NCBI RefSeq assembly: GCF_000744705.1
Contig: NZ_JQML01000001.1
Location: 9,434,017 to 9,498,016 of the forward strand
Reading direction: 5' to 3'
DNA: 64,000 bases
DNA from: Streptacidiphilus albus JL83
Lineage (GTDB): Bacteria > Actinomycetota > Actinomycetes > Streptomycetales > Streptomycetaceae
In this document: positions 55,122 through 63,870 of the stretch, one piece after another
Numbering within the stretch: the stretch's first letter is position 1
How the letters are laid out: each line of letters starts with the position of its first letter
Position numbers and translations under genes: made by a program
The notes under the pieces: model-generated
Told to the model about the DNA's origin: nothing
Databases searched by the model: none
What the model saw: the letters and a program-made list of their open reading frames with translations, nothing else

Positions 55122-56414
55122 ATGCCCGTACCCGAGAAGTCCGTGCGCGAGAAGTCCGTACCCGAGAAGTCCGTGCGCGAGAAGTCCGTACCCGAGAAGT
55201 CCGTGCGCGAGGAAGCCCGCACGCTCGCCGGGGAGTTGACCGCCCTGCGCCGCGAGCTCCACGCCGAGCCCGAACTCGGGCGACACCTGCCCCGCACCCA
55301 GCAGCGTGTGCTGGACGCCCTGGCCGGACTGCCGCTGGAGATCAGCACCGGGACGGCGCTCTCCTCGGTGACGGCCGTCCTGCGGGGCGGGCGGCCCGGT
55401 CCGACCGTGCTGCTCCGCGCGGACATGGACGCCCTGCCGGTCACCGAGGACGCAGACCTGCCCTACGCCTCCCGCATCCCGGGCGTGATGCACGCCTGCG
55501 GGCACGACCTGCACACCGCCATGCTGGTCGGCGCCGCCCGCCTGCTCTCCGCGCGCCGGCCGGATCTGGCCGGGGCGGTGGTGTTCATGTTCCAGCCCGA
55601 CGAGGAGGGCACCGACGGCGGCGGCGCGGCGCCGATGCTGGCCGAGGGACTGCTGGACGCCTCCGGCGAGCTCCCGGTGGCCGCTTTCGCGCTGCACGTG
55701 GCCGCCAACCGGCTGCCGTTCGGCCTGTTCGCCTCCCGGGCCGGAACGGCCGCCGCGGCCTCCGACACCCTGCGGGTGACCGTGCGCGGCAAGGGCGGAC
55801 ACGGCTCCGCCCCGCACAAGGCCGCCGATCCGATCCCACCGCTGTGCGAGATGGTGACCGCGCTGCAGACCCTGGTGACCCGCCGTTTCGACGTCCACGA
55901 CCCGGTGGTGCTGACGGTCGGCGTGATCCACGGCGGCACCAAGGCGAATGTGATCCCGGACCACGCCGGGTTCGAGGCCACCGTGCGGACCTACTCCGCG
56001 GAGGCGCGCGAACGGGTGCGCACGAGCACGCAGGCGCTGCTGAGCGGCATCGCCACCGCGCACGGGCTCACCGCGGAAGTCGAGTACCGGAACGGCTACC
56101 CGGCTCTGGTCAACGACCCCGTCGAGACGGCGTTCGCCGCACACACCGTCACCGAGTTGTTCGGCCGGCCGCGCTATCTGGACGCTCCCGCCCCCACCCC
56201 GGGTGCGGAGGACATGGCGTTCGTGCTCGACCGGATCCCCGGTGCCTACCTGATGCTCGGCGCCTGCCCGCCGCACACCGACCTTGCCACCGCGGCCTAC
56301 AACCACTCCCCGCAGGCGGTCTTCGACGACTCCGTCCTGCCCGACGGGGCCGCGTTGCTGGCCGAACTGGCACTGCGGCGGCTCACCCGCGACGCGCAGG
56401 CCCCGATCGGATGA
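55122..56414 (+). CDS. M20-family amidohydrolase
   Basis: 430 residues from ATG 55122 (AGGAG upstream). Metal-site motifs: LRADMDALPV, GVMHACGHDLHTAMLVGAAR, FMFQPDEEGTDGG, and the dimerisation domain with GKGGHGSAPH and GVIHGGTKANVIPD. M20D-type enzymes release amino acids from N-acyl or peptide conjugates. The first 30 residues are a charged repeat (PEKSVREKSV, about two and a half units) not present in usual homologues. The MFS gene overlaps by ATGA. Role in the operon: to cleave an amide and feed the acid to the CoA enzymes, an inference. Confidence 0.88.
   Translation: MPVPEKSVREKSVPEKSVREKSVPEKSVREEARTLAGELTALRRELHAEPELGRHLPRTQQRVLDALAGLPLEISTGTALSSVTAVLRGGRPGPTVLLRADMDALPVTEDADLPYASRIPGVMHACGHDLHTAMLVGAARLLSARRPDLAGAVVFMFQPDEEGTDGGGAAPMLAEGLLDASGELPVAAFALHVAANRLPFGLFASRAGTAAAASDTLRVTVRGKGGHGSAPHKAADPIPPLCEMVTALQTLVTRRFDVHDPVVLTVGVIHGGTKANVIPDHAGFEATVRTYSAEARERVRTSTQALLSGIATAHGLTAEVEYRNGYPALVNDPVETAFAAHTVTELFGRPRYLDAPAPTPGAEDMAFVLDRIPGAYLMLGACPPHTDLATAAYNHSPQAVFDDSVLPDGAALLAELALRRLTRDAQAPIG
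55125..55211 (+). repeat. Tandem 30-bp repeat in the amidohydrolase start
   Basis: A 30-base unit starting GTACCCGAGAAGTCC and continuing GTGCGCGAGAAGTCC is present nearly three times in tandem with no mismatches seen; each unit is itself two similar 15-mers. It encodes PEKSVREKSV and keeps the frame at any copy number. Confidence 0.9.
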
Positions 56415-57883
56415 CCGCGACCCCACCCCATGCCGCCGCCTCCGACACCGCCGCCACCTCCGGTTCCTCCGACTCCACCGCCGGTTCCTCCGACTCCGCC
56501 GCCGGTGGGCGGGCACTGCGGCCCACCCTCGCCGCGCTGCTCCTCATCGTGCTGTTCAGCGGCTTCCAGCAGAGCTACTTCACCCCGCTCTTCCAGGCCC
56601 TGGGCAACCGGTACCACGTGGGGGTCACGCCGCTGGCCTGGACGGTCACCGGACCCGCGCTGACAGCGGCGATCGCCACCCCGCTGCTGACCGCCCTGGG
56701 CGACCGGCACGGGCACCTGCGGGTCCTGCGCGCCACGACGGCGGCGGTCGCGGTCGCCGCTGTGCTGATCGCGGTCGCGCCCGGCTACCCGCTGCTCGTG
56801 GCCGGTCGGGTGCTGCAGGGCTGCCTCGCGGGCTTCCTGCCGTTGATGTCGGGTCTGGTCCGCCGCCGCCACGGAATCCAGGACACCCGTCGGGCCATCG
56901 CCTACCTGGCGGCGGCGCTGATGTTCGGGGTGCTCCTCGGCAGCGTCTGCTCCTCGCTGCTGCTCCGTACGGCCGGACTCGGCCCGGCGCTGTGGACACC
57001 GGCCGTCGGAACAGTCGCCGGCCTCGGCCTGCTGCTGCGGGTGGGACGTGGGGACACGTCCCACCGCTCGCCCACGACCACGCGGGTCGACTGGGCCGGT
57101 GCCGTGCTGCTGGCCACAGCCCTGGTCCTGGTCGTACTGGCGCTGCACCAGGGCGCGGCCTGGGGCTGGGGCTCCCCCGGCACCCTGGGCTGCGGCGCTG
57201 CGGGCGCGGTACTGCTGGCCGTCTGGGCCGTGGTCCAACTGCGCAGCCCGGCACCGCTGATCGACATACGCCGCCTGCTGCGACCGCGGCTGCTACCGGT
57301 CTTCGTGGTCGGTTTCGCCGTCCACTACGTCGTCCTCGGCGGCCAGATCTCCTACTCGAGCTACATCACCCTCCCTGCGGGACTGGGCCTGCGGTCCTCC
57401 TCCGTCGGTCTGGTGCTGCTGCCTGCCTTCTTCGGGATGACCGTCCTCGCCGCGTGCAGCGGCAGGTTCGGACGGGCGGTCGGCTACCCGAAGGTCATCG
57501 TGCTGGGGGCGGCGCTGGTCCTACTGGGCACGACGGGACTGCTGCTCCGGCACGCGGAGGCGGTGGACCTCGCGATCACCCTCGGCATCACCGGTGCCGG
57601 GATGGGACTGATCTCCGGTGCTGCCCGCATCATCGTCGTCGACGGAGTACGGGCCGAGGAGACAGCGGCCGGCTCGGGGCTGTTCGAACTCGTGGTCAGC
57701 CTCGGCGCCGCGGTGGGATCGGCGACCGACGCGGCGGTCCTGACCGCGCAGGGCGGCGGCCACCGGGCGTACCTGACGGCCTGGGCGGTGAGTGCCGGGG
57801 TCGCGCTGATCGGCCTGGCTGCCGCCCTGCTCCTCCGCTCGTATCCCCGGGTACGGCACGGGGCCAGGTTCGGCAACGGGTGA
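56411..57883 (+). CDS. MFS transporter (14-helix drug/H+ antiporter type)
   Basis: 490 residues from the ATG overlapping the M20 stop. After a Ser/Ala-rich soluble start (GSSDSTAGSSDSAAGG) it has about 14 hydrophobic segments, with ALGDRHGHLRVL after helix 2 and AGRVLQGCLAGFLPLMSGLV in helix 4-5, the DHA2-like pattern. Last gene of the operon, followed by a hairpin at 57929. It probably imports the acyl-amide substrate or exports a toxic product. Confidence 0.88.
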   Translation: MTATPPHAAASDTAATSGSSDSTAGSSDSAAGGRALRPTLAALLLIVLFSGFQQSYFTPLFQALGNRYHVGVTPLAWTVTGPALTAAIATPLLTALGDRHGHLRVLRATTAAVAVAAVLIAVAPGYPLLVAGRVLQGCLAGFLPLMSGLVRRRHGIQDTRRAIAYLAAALMFGVLLGSVCSSLLLRTAGLGPALWTPAVGTVAGLGLLLRVGRGDTSHRSPTTTRVDWAGAVLLATALVLVVLALHQGAAWGWGSPGTLGCGAAGAVLLAVWAVVQLRSPAPLIDIRRLLRPRLLPVFVVGFAVHYVVLGGQISYSSYITLPAGLGLRSSSVGLVLLPAFFGMTVLAACSGRFGRAVGYPKVIVLGAALVLLGTTGLLLRHAEAVDLAITLGITGAGMGLISGAARIIVVDGVRAEETAAGSGLFELVVSLGAAVGSATDAAVLTAQGGGHRAYLTAWAVSAGVALIGLAAALLLRSYPRVRHGARFGNG

Positions 57884-57928
57884 TCTGTGCCCACTGACTC
57901 CTCGACGGAAGCGGCTGGTAGTACCCGT

Positions 57929-57972
57929 GGCGGGGCGGTCCAGGGTCGGTTGTAGCCTTGGGCCGCCCCGCC
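57929..57972 (+). terminator. Hairpin terminator of the acyl-CoA/M20/MFS operon
   Basis: GGCGGGGCGG pairs with CCGCCCCGCC, with a long loop that can pair further (CCAGGG with CCTTGG). It lies 46 bases after the MFS stop and before the next gene. Confidence 0.7.
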
Positions 57973-58030
57973 CTGCATTCCGGGTTCATTTGCGACAGCG
58001 GTAGCGGTAGAAAAGGGAAGGTGTTCCTGG

Positions 58031-58576
58031 ATGGGCGTCTGGAAAGATCGCCGCCTCGGGGCCAGGGCGATCCGTCGATGGCTGGTGGGAGGGTTCGGCG
58101 TCTGGCTGGCGTCCCTGGTGCTGCTGGCCGACACGGTGGGGCAGCAGTCGAACGCCTTCCGCCTGGTCGGCGGCGGCGGGTTCGCGGTGGGCGCCGTCCT
58201 GCTGTGGTCGGGGGCGGTGTGGCGGATGGCCCACATCGGGATCTACGTCAACGACCGCGGGGTGCTCGTCCGCTACCTTCTGTCGTCGAGGAGTCTCACC
58301 TGGGACCAGGTGGCCGGTGTGCATCCGGACGACCCGACCGCGCCCGCCGCCCGGCAGGCCGGGCCAGGCCGCGTCATCTGGATCACGCCCACGGCGGGCG
58401 CTCCGTTCGAGACCTCCGTCGTCCGCAAGGGATCCAGGGACGCCGGGCTGCGCAAGCGGAACCGGCGCATGCTGTCGACCCCCGACTTCGCCGCCGCGCT
58501 GTCCGAGCTCAGGGGATACACCCCCGCACCGCCACAGGTGGCGGCCGACCGGTCGAACGGCTTCGACGACTGGTGA
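58031..58576 (+). CDS. PH-like membrane protein
   Basis: 181 residues from ATG 58031 (GGAAGG upstream). Two hydrophobic segments (WLVGGFGVWLASLVLLAD and VGGGGFAVGAVLLWSGAV) precede a soluble domain (IGIYVNDRGVLVRYLLSSRS, LTWDQVAGVHPDD) of the bacterial PH-6 type. Length and layout fit the small family of such proteins in Streptomyces, function unknown. Monocistronic. Confidence 0.75.
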   Translation: MGVWKDRRLGARAIRRWLVGGFGVWLASLVLLADTVGQQSNAFRLVGGGGFAVGAVLLWSGAVWRMAHIGIYVNDRGVLVRYLLSSRSLTWDQVAGVHPDDPTAPAARQAGPGRVIWITPTAGAPFETSVVRKGSRDAGLRKRNRRMLSTPDFAAALSELRGYTPAPPQVAADRSNGFDDW

Positions 58577-58620
58577 GTCCTACGGCCGGTCGACCGACTT
58601 CTGCAGGAGGACCGCACCCA

Positions 58621-59068
58621 TGTTCACCACCCGGCCGACCCTGCAGGGAACCTTCGGCATGGTCTCGTCGACCCACTGGCTGGCCTCGCAGTGTGCGATG
58701 GCGGTGCTGGAGGGCGGCGGCAACGCCTTCGACGCCGCAGTCGCCGCGGGCTTCGTGCTGCACGTGGTCGAGCCGCACCTGAACGGCCCGGCGGGTGAGG
58801 TGCCGATCATCCTCGCCCCGGCGGACGGCCGGCCGACGGTGCTCTGCGGGCAGGGCCCGGCCCCCGCCGGAGCCACCATCGAGCACTACACCTCGCTCCG
58901 CCTGGACCTGGTGCCCGGTGCAGATGACCTGGCTGGAGCCGGGCCTGCCCAACTCGCTCACCCCCGGCCGCCGCCCGCGCACTACGCTCAGCCCGTCCCT
59001 GGCGCTGCGGGACGGCGTGCCGGTCCTGGCCTTCGGCACGCCCGGCGGCGACCAGCAGGACCAGTCGA
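58621..59068 (+). pseudogene. Gamma-glutamyltransferase relic with internal deletion
   Basis: The first frame (ATG 58621, AGGAGG-like site upstream) reads GTFGMVSSTHWLASQCAMAV, LEGGGNAFDAAVAAGFVLHV, EPHLNGPAGEVPIIL up to about 58917: the N-terminus of a gamma-glutamyltransferase-like acylase. A second frame then gives QMTWLEPGLPNSLTPGRRPR and VLAFGTPGGDQQDQ, which is from the C-terminal domain. Roughly 300 codons, including the autoprocessing Thr, are missing. It ends where the recombinase relic begins. Confidence 0.75.
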
Positions 59069-59438
59069 TCACACCGTCGATGACGCCGCTGGCCAGGTCC
59101 GCCAGGAGTTGCCGGAACTGGGGGCGGACCACGACCCAGTCGACGCTTCCCTCGTCCTTGATGACCTTCCGCTTCTTGAAAGCGGAGGTGTCGTTCTCCT
59201 TGTAGACCTTGGTGAACCCGGGCCAGCGCAGCCGGGTGCGGGTGTCGTCGGCGTCCTGCTGCTGGCGGTCGACGCCGGCCTCCAGGCCGAAGCGGTCGGA
59301 GGAGATGCGGAGGTAGGCGGCAGGGCGCTTGGGGATGTAGGCGGAGAGGTGGTCGTGGAGGTTGAGCGTGACCTGGCCTCGGCGGCCCTGCGGCGGCACG
59401 ACGAAGTCGTCCCAGCCGGACGGTGACAGTGCGGACAT
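59069..59438 (-). pseudogene. Serine recombinase N-terminal fragment
   Basis: From ATG 59438 the minus strand reads RPAAYLRISSDRFGLEAGVD, RQQQDADDTRTRLRW, then DWVVVRPQFRQLLADLASGV and IDGVI, the start of the resolvase domain of a large serine integrase (Ser in RISSDR). The frame then enters the gamma-glutamyltransferase relic at GDQQDQ, so the rest of the integrase is gone. Confidence 0.75.
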
Positions 59439-59559
59439 GCGGTTCCAGCTCCAGCGTTTGGAGTGTCTCGGACGCCGGTCACCCTCCGTGGATATCGCGG
59501 TTTCTCCGTGCCGTGACCTGGTGGTACGGTCCGCGGTCCGGCACGGGATACTGATCAAC

Positions 59560-60180
59560 ATGCGAATCGACTTCGACCCGCAGGTCATGGACTCGTCCGC
59601 CTTCTACAGGCTGCTGACGTCAGTGGTCGTACCCAGGCCGATCGCCTGGGTCTCCACCCTGTCGCCAGTAGTCCCATTCCCAGCAAATCTTGCCCCGCAC
59701 TCCTTCTTCACCGTGGCCTGTACCGAGCCGCCGATCGTGCAGTTCACCTCGGTGGGGCGGAAGGACACGCTGAACAACGTCGAGGCGACCGGCGAGTTCG
59801 TCGTCAACTTCTGCTCCGAGCCGCAGTTCGAGCAGATCAACGCGACGGGCACCGACTTCCCGCCCGGGGTCGGGGAGTTCGACGCGGTGGGGATCGAGCA
59901 GGAGGCGTCGCTGCGGGTGAAACCGCCGCGGGTGGCCGGGTCGCCGGTGGCGCTGGAGTGCCGGCTGCACAGCACGCTGCGGCTGGGGAACTCGACGGTC
60001 GTCTTCGGCGAGGTCGTGCACGCCGCCGTCGACGAGGACACCATGGTCGACGGGCTGCCGGACGTCCGGCTGCTGCGCCCGCTCTCCCGGCTGGGGAGGA
60101 ACGAGTGGGGCAACACCCCCGCGTCCGGGATCCGGGACATTGCGCGGATCCGCTACCAGGACTGGACGAAGGGCGAGTAG
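59560..60180 (+). CDS. Flavin reductase family protein
   Basis: 206 residues from ATG 59560. FYRLLTSVVVPRPIAWVST, NLAPHSFFTVACTEPPIVQF, and KDTLNNVEATGEFVVNFC are typical of the FMN-binding split-barrel flavin reductase-like family. The length fits. These proteins reduce or bind FMN, often for a partner monooxygenase; none is adjacent. A start earlier in the frame has no ribosome site. Confidence 0.88.
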   Translation: MRIDFDPQVMDSSAFYRLLTSVVVPRPIAWVSTLSPVVPFPANLAPHSFFTVACTEPPIVQFTSVGRKDTLNNVEATGEFVVNFCSEPQFEQINATGTDFPPGVGEFDAVGIEQEASLRVKPPRVAGSPVALECRLHSTLRLGNSTVVFGEVVHAAVDEDTMVDGLPDVRLLRPLSRLGRNEWGNTPASGIRDIARIRYQDWTKGE

Positions 60181-60440
60181 GCGCGAGCGCCGGCGGGGCC
60201 TGCGCGTCGCCGGCATCGGGCTGGGGGACACCGGCCGGAAGGCCACCGCCGGCCATGATCTGTTTGGTACGTGTGCCTGATTCCCATGCCCTCGCCGGAC
60301 CTCACCCCGGCCGACAGCAAGCCGCACCCGGAGGAGAACCTCATGGCCGCCACCCGGTACGTCTGTGACGGCCCGTAGGGCGCAGAGAACCGGCGCGTAA
60401 GGTGGGGGCGTCGATGATCGTCCGCACGTATGGAGACCCA

Positions 60441-61409
60441 ATGAGTTCGCCCCTCTCGCCCGGTGACCTGCTCCCCGTCGGAGTGATCGGCCTCGGCGAC
60501 ATCGCGCAGAAGGCGTACCTGCCGGTCCTCACCGGCCTGCCCGGTCTCGACCTGAGGCTGATGACCCGCGACCGGGCGAAGCTCGATCGCCTCGGCGACA
60601 CCTACCGGATCGACGCGGCTGCCAGGTTCACCGACCTCGGGGAGCTGATCGGCAGTGGCATCCGGGCCGCCTTCGTCCACGCCGCCACCGATCAGCACGT
60701 CCCGATCGTCGAGACCCTGCTGACGGCGGGCATCGACGTCTACGTGGACAAGCCGCTCGCCTACGACCTAGAGGGAGCGCGCCGGCTGGTCGAGCTTGCC
60801 GAGCGCGAGGGGCGTTCACTGATGGTCGGCTTCAACCGGCGGCACGCCCCTGGCTATGTCCTGGCGAAGGAGCACGCGCGCGACCTGATCGTGTTGCAGA
60901 AGAACAGGGAGAGCCTGGCCGAGGCACCCCGGACGATGGTCTTCGACGACTATGTGCACGTGGTCGATCTGCTCAGGTTCCTGGTTCCCGGCGAGATCGA
61001 GCACATCGACGTCCGCGCCCGTCGCGTGGACGGCCTGTTGGAGCATGTGGTGCTCACGCTGGCAGGGGAGGGGTTCACCGCCCTGGGCATCATGAACCGA
61101 GTCAGCGGGGCCGTCGAAGAGGTGCTTGAGGTCTCCGGCGACAACACCAAGCGGCAGGTGGTCAACATGGCCGAGGTCATCGACTACAAAGGGCAGCCCA
61201 CCGTCCGCCGCCGCGGGGATTGGGTGCCCGTCGCCCGCCAGCGCGGCATCGAGCAGGTGGTCCTCGCTTTCCTGAACGCCGTCCGCTCCGGACAGACCCT
61301 CGACGCCTGGGACGCCCTGCGCACCCATGAGCTGTGCGAGGAGATCGTCCGCCGAATCGAGTCGTGTCCTGGCCGTTTGCCAGAGTTGACCGGTACCCCT
61401 TTGGCGTAG
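60441..61409 (+). CDS. Gfo/Idh/MocA-family oxidoreductase
   Basis: 322 residues from ATG 60441 (GGAGA upstream). The Rossmann start is PVGVIGLGDIAQKAYLPVL; the motif EKP appears as YVDKPLAYD with Asp for Glu; MVGFNRRHAPG follows, and the C-terminal domain has FDDYVHVVDLLRFLVPGEIE with the catalytic His region. NAD(P)-dependent sugar or inositol-type dehydrogenases belong here; substrate is unknown. A partial second copy is seen at the right edge of the window. Confidence 0.88.
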   Translation: MSSPLSPGDLLPVGVIGLGDIAQKAYLPVLTGLPGLDLRLMTRDRAKLDRLGDTYRIDAAARFTDLGELIGSGIRAAFVHAATDQHVPIVETLLTAGIDVYVDKPLAYDLEGARRLVELAEREGRSLMVGFNRRHAPGYVLAKEHARDLIVLQKNRESLAEAPRTMVFDDYVHVVDLLRFLVPGEIEHIDVRARRVDGLLEHVVLTLAGEGFTALGIMNRVSGAVEEVLEVSGDNTKRQVVNMAEVIDYKGQPTVRRRGDWVPVARQRGIEQVVLAFLNAVRSGQTLDAWDALRTHELCEEIVRRIESCPGRLPELTGTPLA

Positions 61410-61503
61410 TCGTGACCTCACCCGATGGCCGGGCCCACACACTCCTGTTCGAATGATCGCGTCAGGCAACGACGCCTGGCTACGAGCGTCACGGAGTACA
61501 GGC

Positions 61504-61884
61504 ATGCGTATGACCATCGTCACGGCCCTCACGGTCACGGCTATTGCGGCGGGCGCCGTCACCGCCACCGCCGCCCAGGCGGCCCCCTCGCAGCTGCGAT
61601 CACTCGGCGCCACGCACATCGTCACGTCAACGGTCAGCACCCCGAGCGCAATCTCCGGTGCGAATTACCCGGCCACTGCTACCTGTGCTGACACGGAGCA
61701 GGCCGTTGGCGGGGGAGTGAGCATCCAGACGGGATTCCCGCCCGGTGTCTTCGCGGTCATCCAGTCACAGCCTTCGATCGATGGGAAATCGTGGGTGGGA
61801 AGTGCCGCTACCGCGCAGAAGATCCCCAGTGGGAGAAGTCTTACCGTCACGACCTACGCCGTCTGTGCGCCGTTCGGCGTCTAG
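61504..61884 (+). CDS. Small secreted protein
   Basis: 126 residues from ATG 61504 (GGAG upstream; ATG 61510 is an alternative). The signal peptide is TIVTALTVTAIAAGAVTATA, ending AAQAAP. The mature part (TCADTEQAVGGGVSIQTGFP...TTYAVCAPFGV) has two Cys that could form a disulphide; similar small exported proteins are common in Streptomyces, function unknown. Its stop TAG is part of the CTAG target of the IS701 element; the stop is kept if the element is removed. Confidence 0.75.
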   Translation: MRMTIVTALTVTAIAAGAVTATAAQAAPSQLRSLGATHIVTSTVSTPSAISGANYPATATCADTEQAVGGGVSIQTGFPPGVFAVIQSQPSIDGKSWVGSAATAQKIPSGRSLTVTTYAVCAPFGV

Positions 61885-61961
61885 TACTCCAGTCATACTT
61901 CGCGATCTGCTTCGATAGCCTGCAGACGTGCTGGTCTGAGCTGAATCACGGGGGTGGGTGG

Positions 61962-62378
61962 ATGGACGAGCGCACGGTCAGGCTGAACGAGCTCGCGCAG
62001 GGAATGCGTCCGCTTGGGCAGGGCGTCGCGTGGTTCGAGGACCTTGCCCATGACGAGCAGTTCGAGGTGCTGCGGGACCTGAGCGGGTTCTGCATCCAGG
62101 CCCGCGCGACAGTGGAGGACAGCCCGGAGAGCGTGCGCATGGCCGGCATCCGGCCGACGCATACTCCAGCGGTCCTGATCGCGCGCGGGCAACTGCACGG
62201 ACAGCTGGAAAAGATCATCAATCTGCCCCAGGACGAGCGGGTGAAGGCGTTTCGGCTGCTGGTAGCCCTGCTGGGAGTAGCCGACAAGCGCCGCCGGGAG
62301 CGGTTCTGCGCCGACGGGTGCACCCACGCCTGGCACCAGCCGGCGGCCGGGACCGATACGGAAGCGGCCACCGCGTGA
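61962..62378 (+). CDS. DUF5958 family protein, IS701 cargo
   Basis: 138 residues from ATG 61962. LNELAQGMRPLGQGVAWFED, LSGFCIQARATVEDSPESVR, AGIRPTHTPAVLIARG and ERFCADGCTHAWHQ match DUF5958, a small Streptomyces family of unknown role. It lies inside the IS701 terminal repeats, 12 bases before the transposase frame, so it moves with the element. Confidence 0.85.
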   Translation: MDERTVRLNELAQGMRPLGQGVAWFEDLAHDEQFEVLRDLSGFCIQARATVEDSPESVRMAGIRPTHTPAVLIARGQLHGQLEKIINLPQDERVKAFRLLVALLGVADKRRRERFCADGCTHAWHQPAAGTDTEAATA

Positions 62379-62390
62379 TCATCAGAGGTT

Positions 62391-63737
62391 GTGTGGACTC
62401 CTGAAGACAGTGCGGTGGCCGCGGGCCACAGCGTAGACCCCGCCCGCTGGCGGGCGATGTTCGACCAGGCCATGGCCCGCATCGCGGGCCGGTTCCGACG
62501 CGTTGAACCCCGGGCGACGGCAAGGGCGTTCGTGCTCGGGCTGCTGTCCGGCGTCGAACGAAAGAACTGCTGGCAGTTGGCCGAGCAAGCCGGGCACGCC
62601 CGTCCCGGCGCGATGCAGCGGCTGCTGCGGAGCGCACGCTGGGACGCCGACGAGGTGCGCGACGAAGTCCGCTCTTACGTCCTGGAGCACCTTGGCGGTG
62701 GTGGGGTGCTGATCGTGGACGAGACGGGGTTCCTGAAGAAGGGCGACCGCTCGGCGGGCGTCCAGCGGCAGTACACCGGCACTGCGGGAAGAATCGAGAA
62801 TGCCCAGGTCGGAGTGTTTCTCGCCTACGCATCCGAGCGGGGACGGTCGCTGATCGACCGTCGGCTCTACCTGCCCGAGCACACCTGGTGCAAGGACTCC
62901 GAGCGACGGTCGGGCTCCGGCGTTCCCGAGGACATCGAGTTCGCGACCAAGCCCCGCCTGGCCCTGCAGATGATCGAAGCGGCCCTGGACGCGGGATGCC
63001 AGTCCTCCTGGGTGACCGGCGACGAGGTCTACGGCCAGGACCCGCAGCTTCGCTCCGCGTTGGAGGCACGGGGGGTCGGCTACGTCCTGGCGGTCGCCTG
63101 CACCACCCGTGTGCGGATCAACCAGGACCGCACCGTCATCCGGGCCGACGCCGCGGCAACCGCCCTGCCCCCTGACGCCTGGCACCGACAGAGCGCCGGC
63201 GCCGGGGCGAAGGGCCCGCGCTACTACGACTGGGCCTGGGTGCAGATCGGCCCCGACGCCAACCGCTGCCTTCTGGTCCGCCGCAACCCCGCAACCGGTG
63301 AACTCGCCTTCTATCTCTGCTGGTCACCGGGACAAGTAGCCCTGTCGGCACTGGTGCGCGTCGCCGGGATCAGGTGGTGCATCGAAGAGTGCTTCCAAGC
63401 CGCGAAGGGCCAGGTCGGCCTGGACCACTACCAGGTCCGCCACTGGACCGCCTGGCACCGCCACATCACACTCGCCATGCTCGCGCTGGCCTTCCTGGCC
63501 GCCGTCGCCACCAGCACGAAACCCGCCAGAAGCGCAGACCCGTCCCGTCCCGCCCGCAGCAGCGACCCGATCGACCTCAGCATCCCGGAGATCCGGCACC
63601 TGATCGGGGCCCTGTTCAAGCGGCCATCCCTATCGGTGACCACGCTGCTGGCCTGGTCAATCTGGCGCAGACGCCACCAAGCACAGGCCAGGCGCTGCCA
63701 CTATCGACGACGCCTCACCACCCGTTCGCCCACCTAA
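62391..63737 (+). CDS. IS701-family transposase
   Basis: 448 residues; the start at 62391 is GTG in TTGTGTGGACT. Motifs: RKNCWQLAEQAGHARPGAMQ, VLIVDETGFLKKGDRSAGVQ (Asp), SSWVTGDEVYGQDPQLRSAL (Asp), and VRVAGIRWCIEECFQAAKGQ (Glu). The gene is intact and both ends of the element are present, so it may be active. Confidence 0.92.
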   Translation: MWTPEDSAVAAGHSVDPARWRAMFDQAMARIAGRFRRVEPRATARAFVLGLLSGVERKNCWQLAEQAGHARPGAMQRLLRSARWDADEVRDEVRSYVLEHLGGGGVLIVDETGFLKKGDRSAGVQRQYTGTAGRIENAQVGVFLAYASERGRSLIDRRLYLPEHTWCKDSERRSGSGVPEDIEFATKPRLALQMIEAALDAGCQSSWVTGDEVYGQDPQLRSALEARGVGYVLAVACTTRVRINQDRTVIRADAAATALPPDAWHRQSAGAGAKGPRYYDWAWVQIGPDANRCLLVRRNPATGELAFYLCWSPGQVALSALVRVAGIRWCIEECFQAAKGQVGLDHYQVRHWTAWHRHITLAMLALAFLAAVATSTKPARSADPSRPARSSDPIDLSIPEIRHLIGALFKRPSLSVTTLLAWSIWRRRHQAQARRCHYRRRLTTRSPT

Positions 63738-63778
63738 ATCACGAAGTCGAACTGGAGTACTAGGGCTCCGACTTGTCG

Positions 63779-63824
63779 ACTGAGGACCCCGTCTCCCCTT
63801 CCTGGGAGATACGGGGTCCTCAGT
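63779..63824 (+). terminator. Hairpin terminator of the secreted protein gene
   Basis: ACTGAGGACCCCGT pairs with ACGGGGTCCTCAGT; the inner CTCCC/GGGAG extends the stem. Before the IS701 insertion it would have been about 15 bases after the stop of the secreted protein gene at 61884. Confidence 0.8.
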
Positions 63825-63870
63825 GGTGCTGTGGCTGTCGGTCCGTACTTGACCTGTGAGTTTCCAGGGT

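Larger units (their letters stand above)
61885..63759 (+). mobile_element. IS701-family element carrying a DUF5958 gene
   Basis: 1,875 bases flanked by CTAG (61881-61884 and 63760-63763). The terminal inverted repeats start TACTCCAGTCATACTTCGCG (left) and TACTCCAGTTCGACTTCGTG (right, reversed), 18 of 22 bases identical over 22. Inside are a DUF5958 gene and the transposase, both on the plus strand. Confidence 0.92.

Noticed and set aside
54257..56410. 1208-residue frame running ahead of the MFS transporter
   Set aside because: Its first two thirds are Arg/Pro-rich shadow of the CoA-transferase and M20 genes; only the part from 56411 is the transporter.
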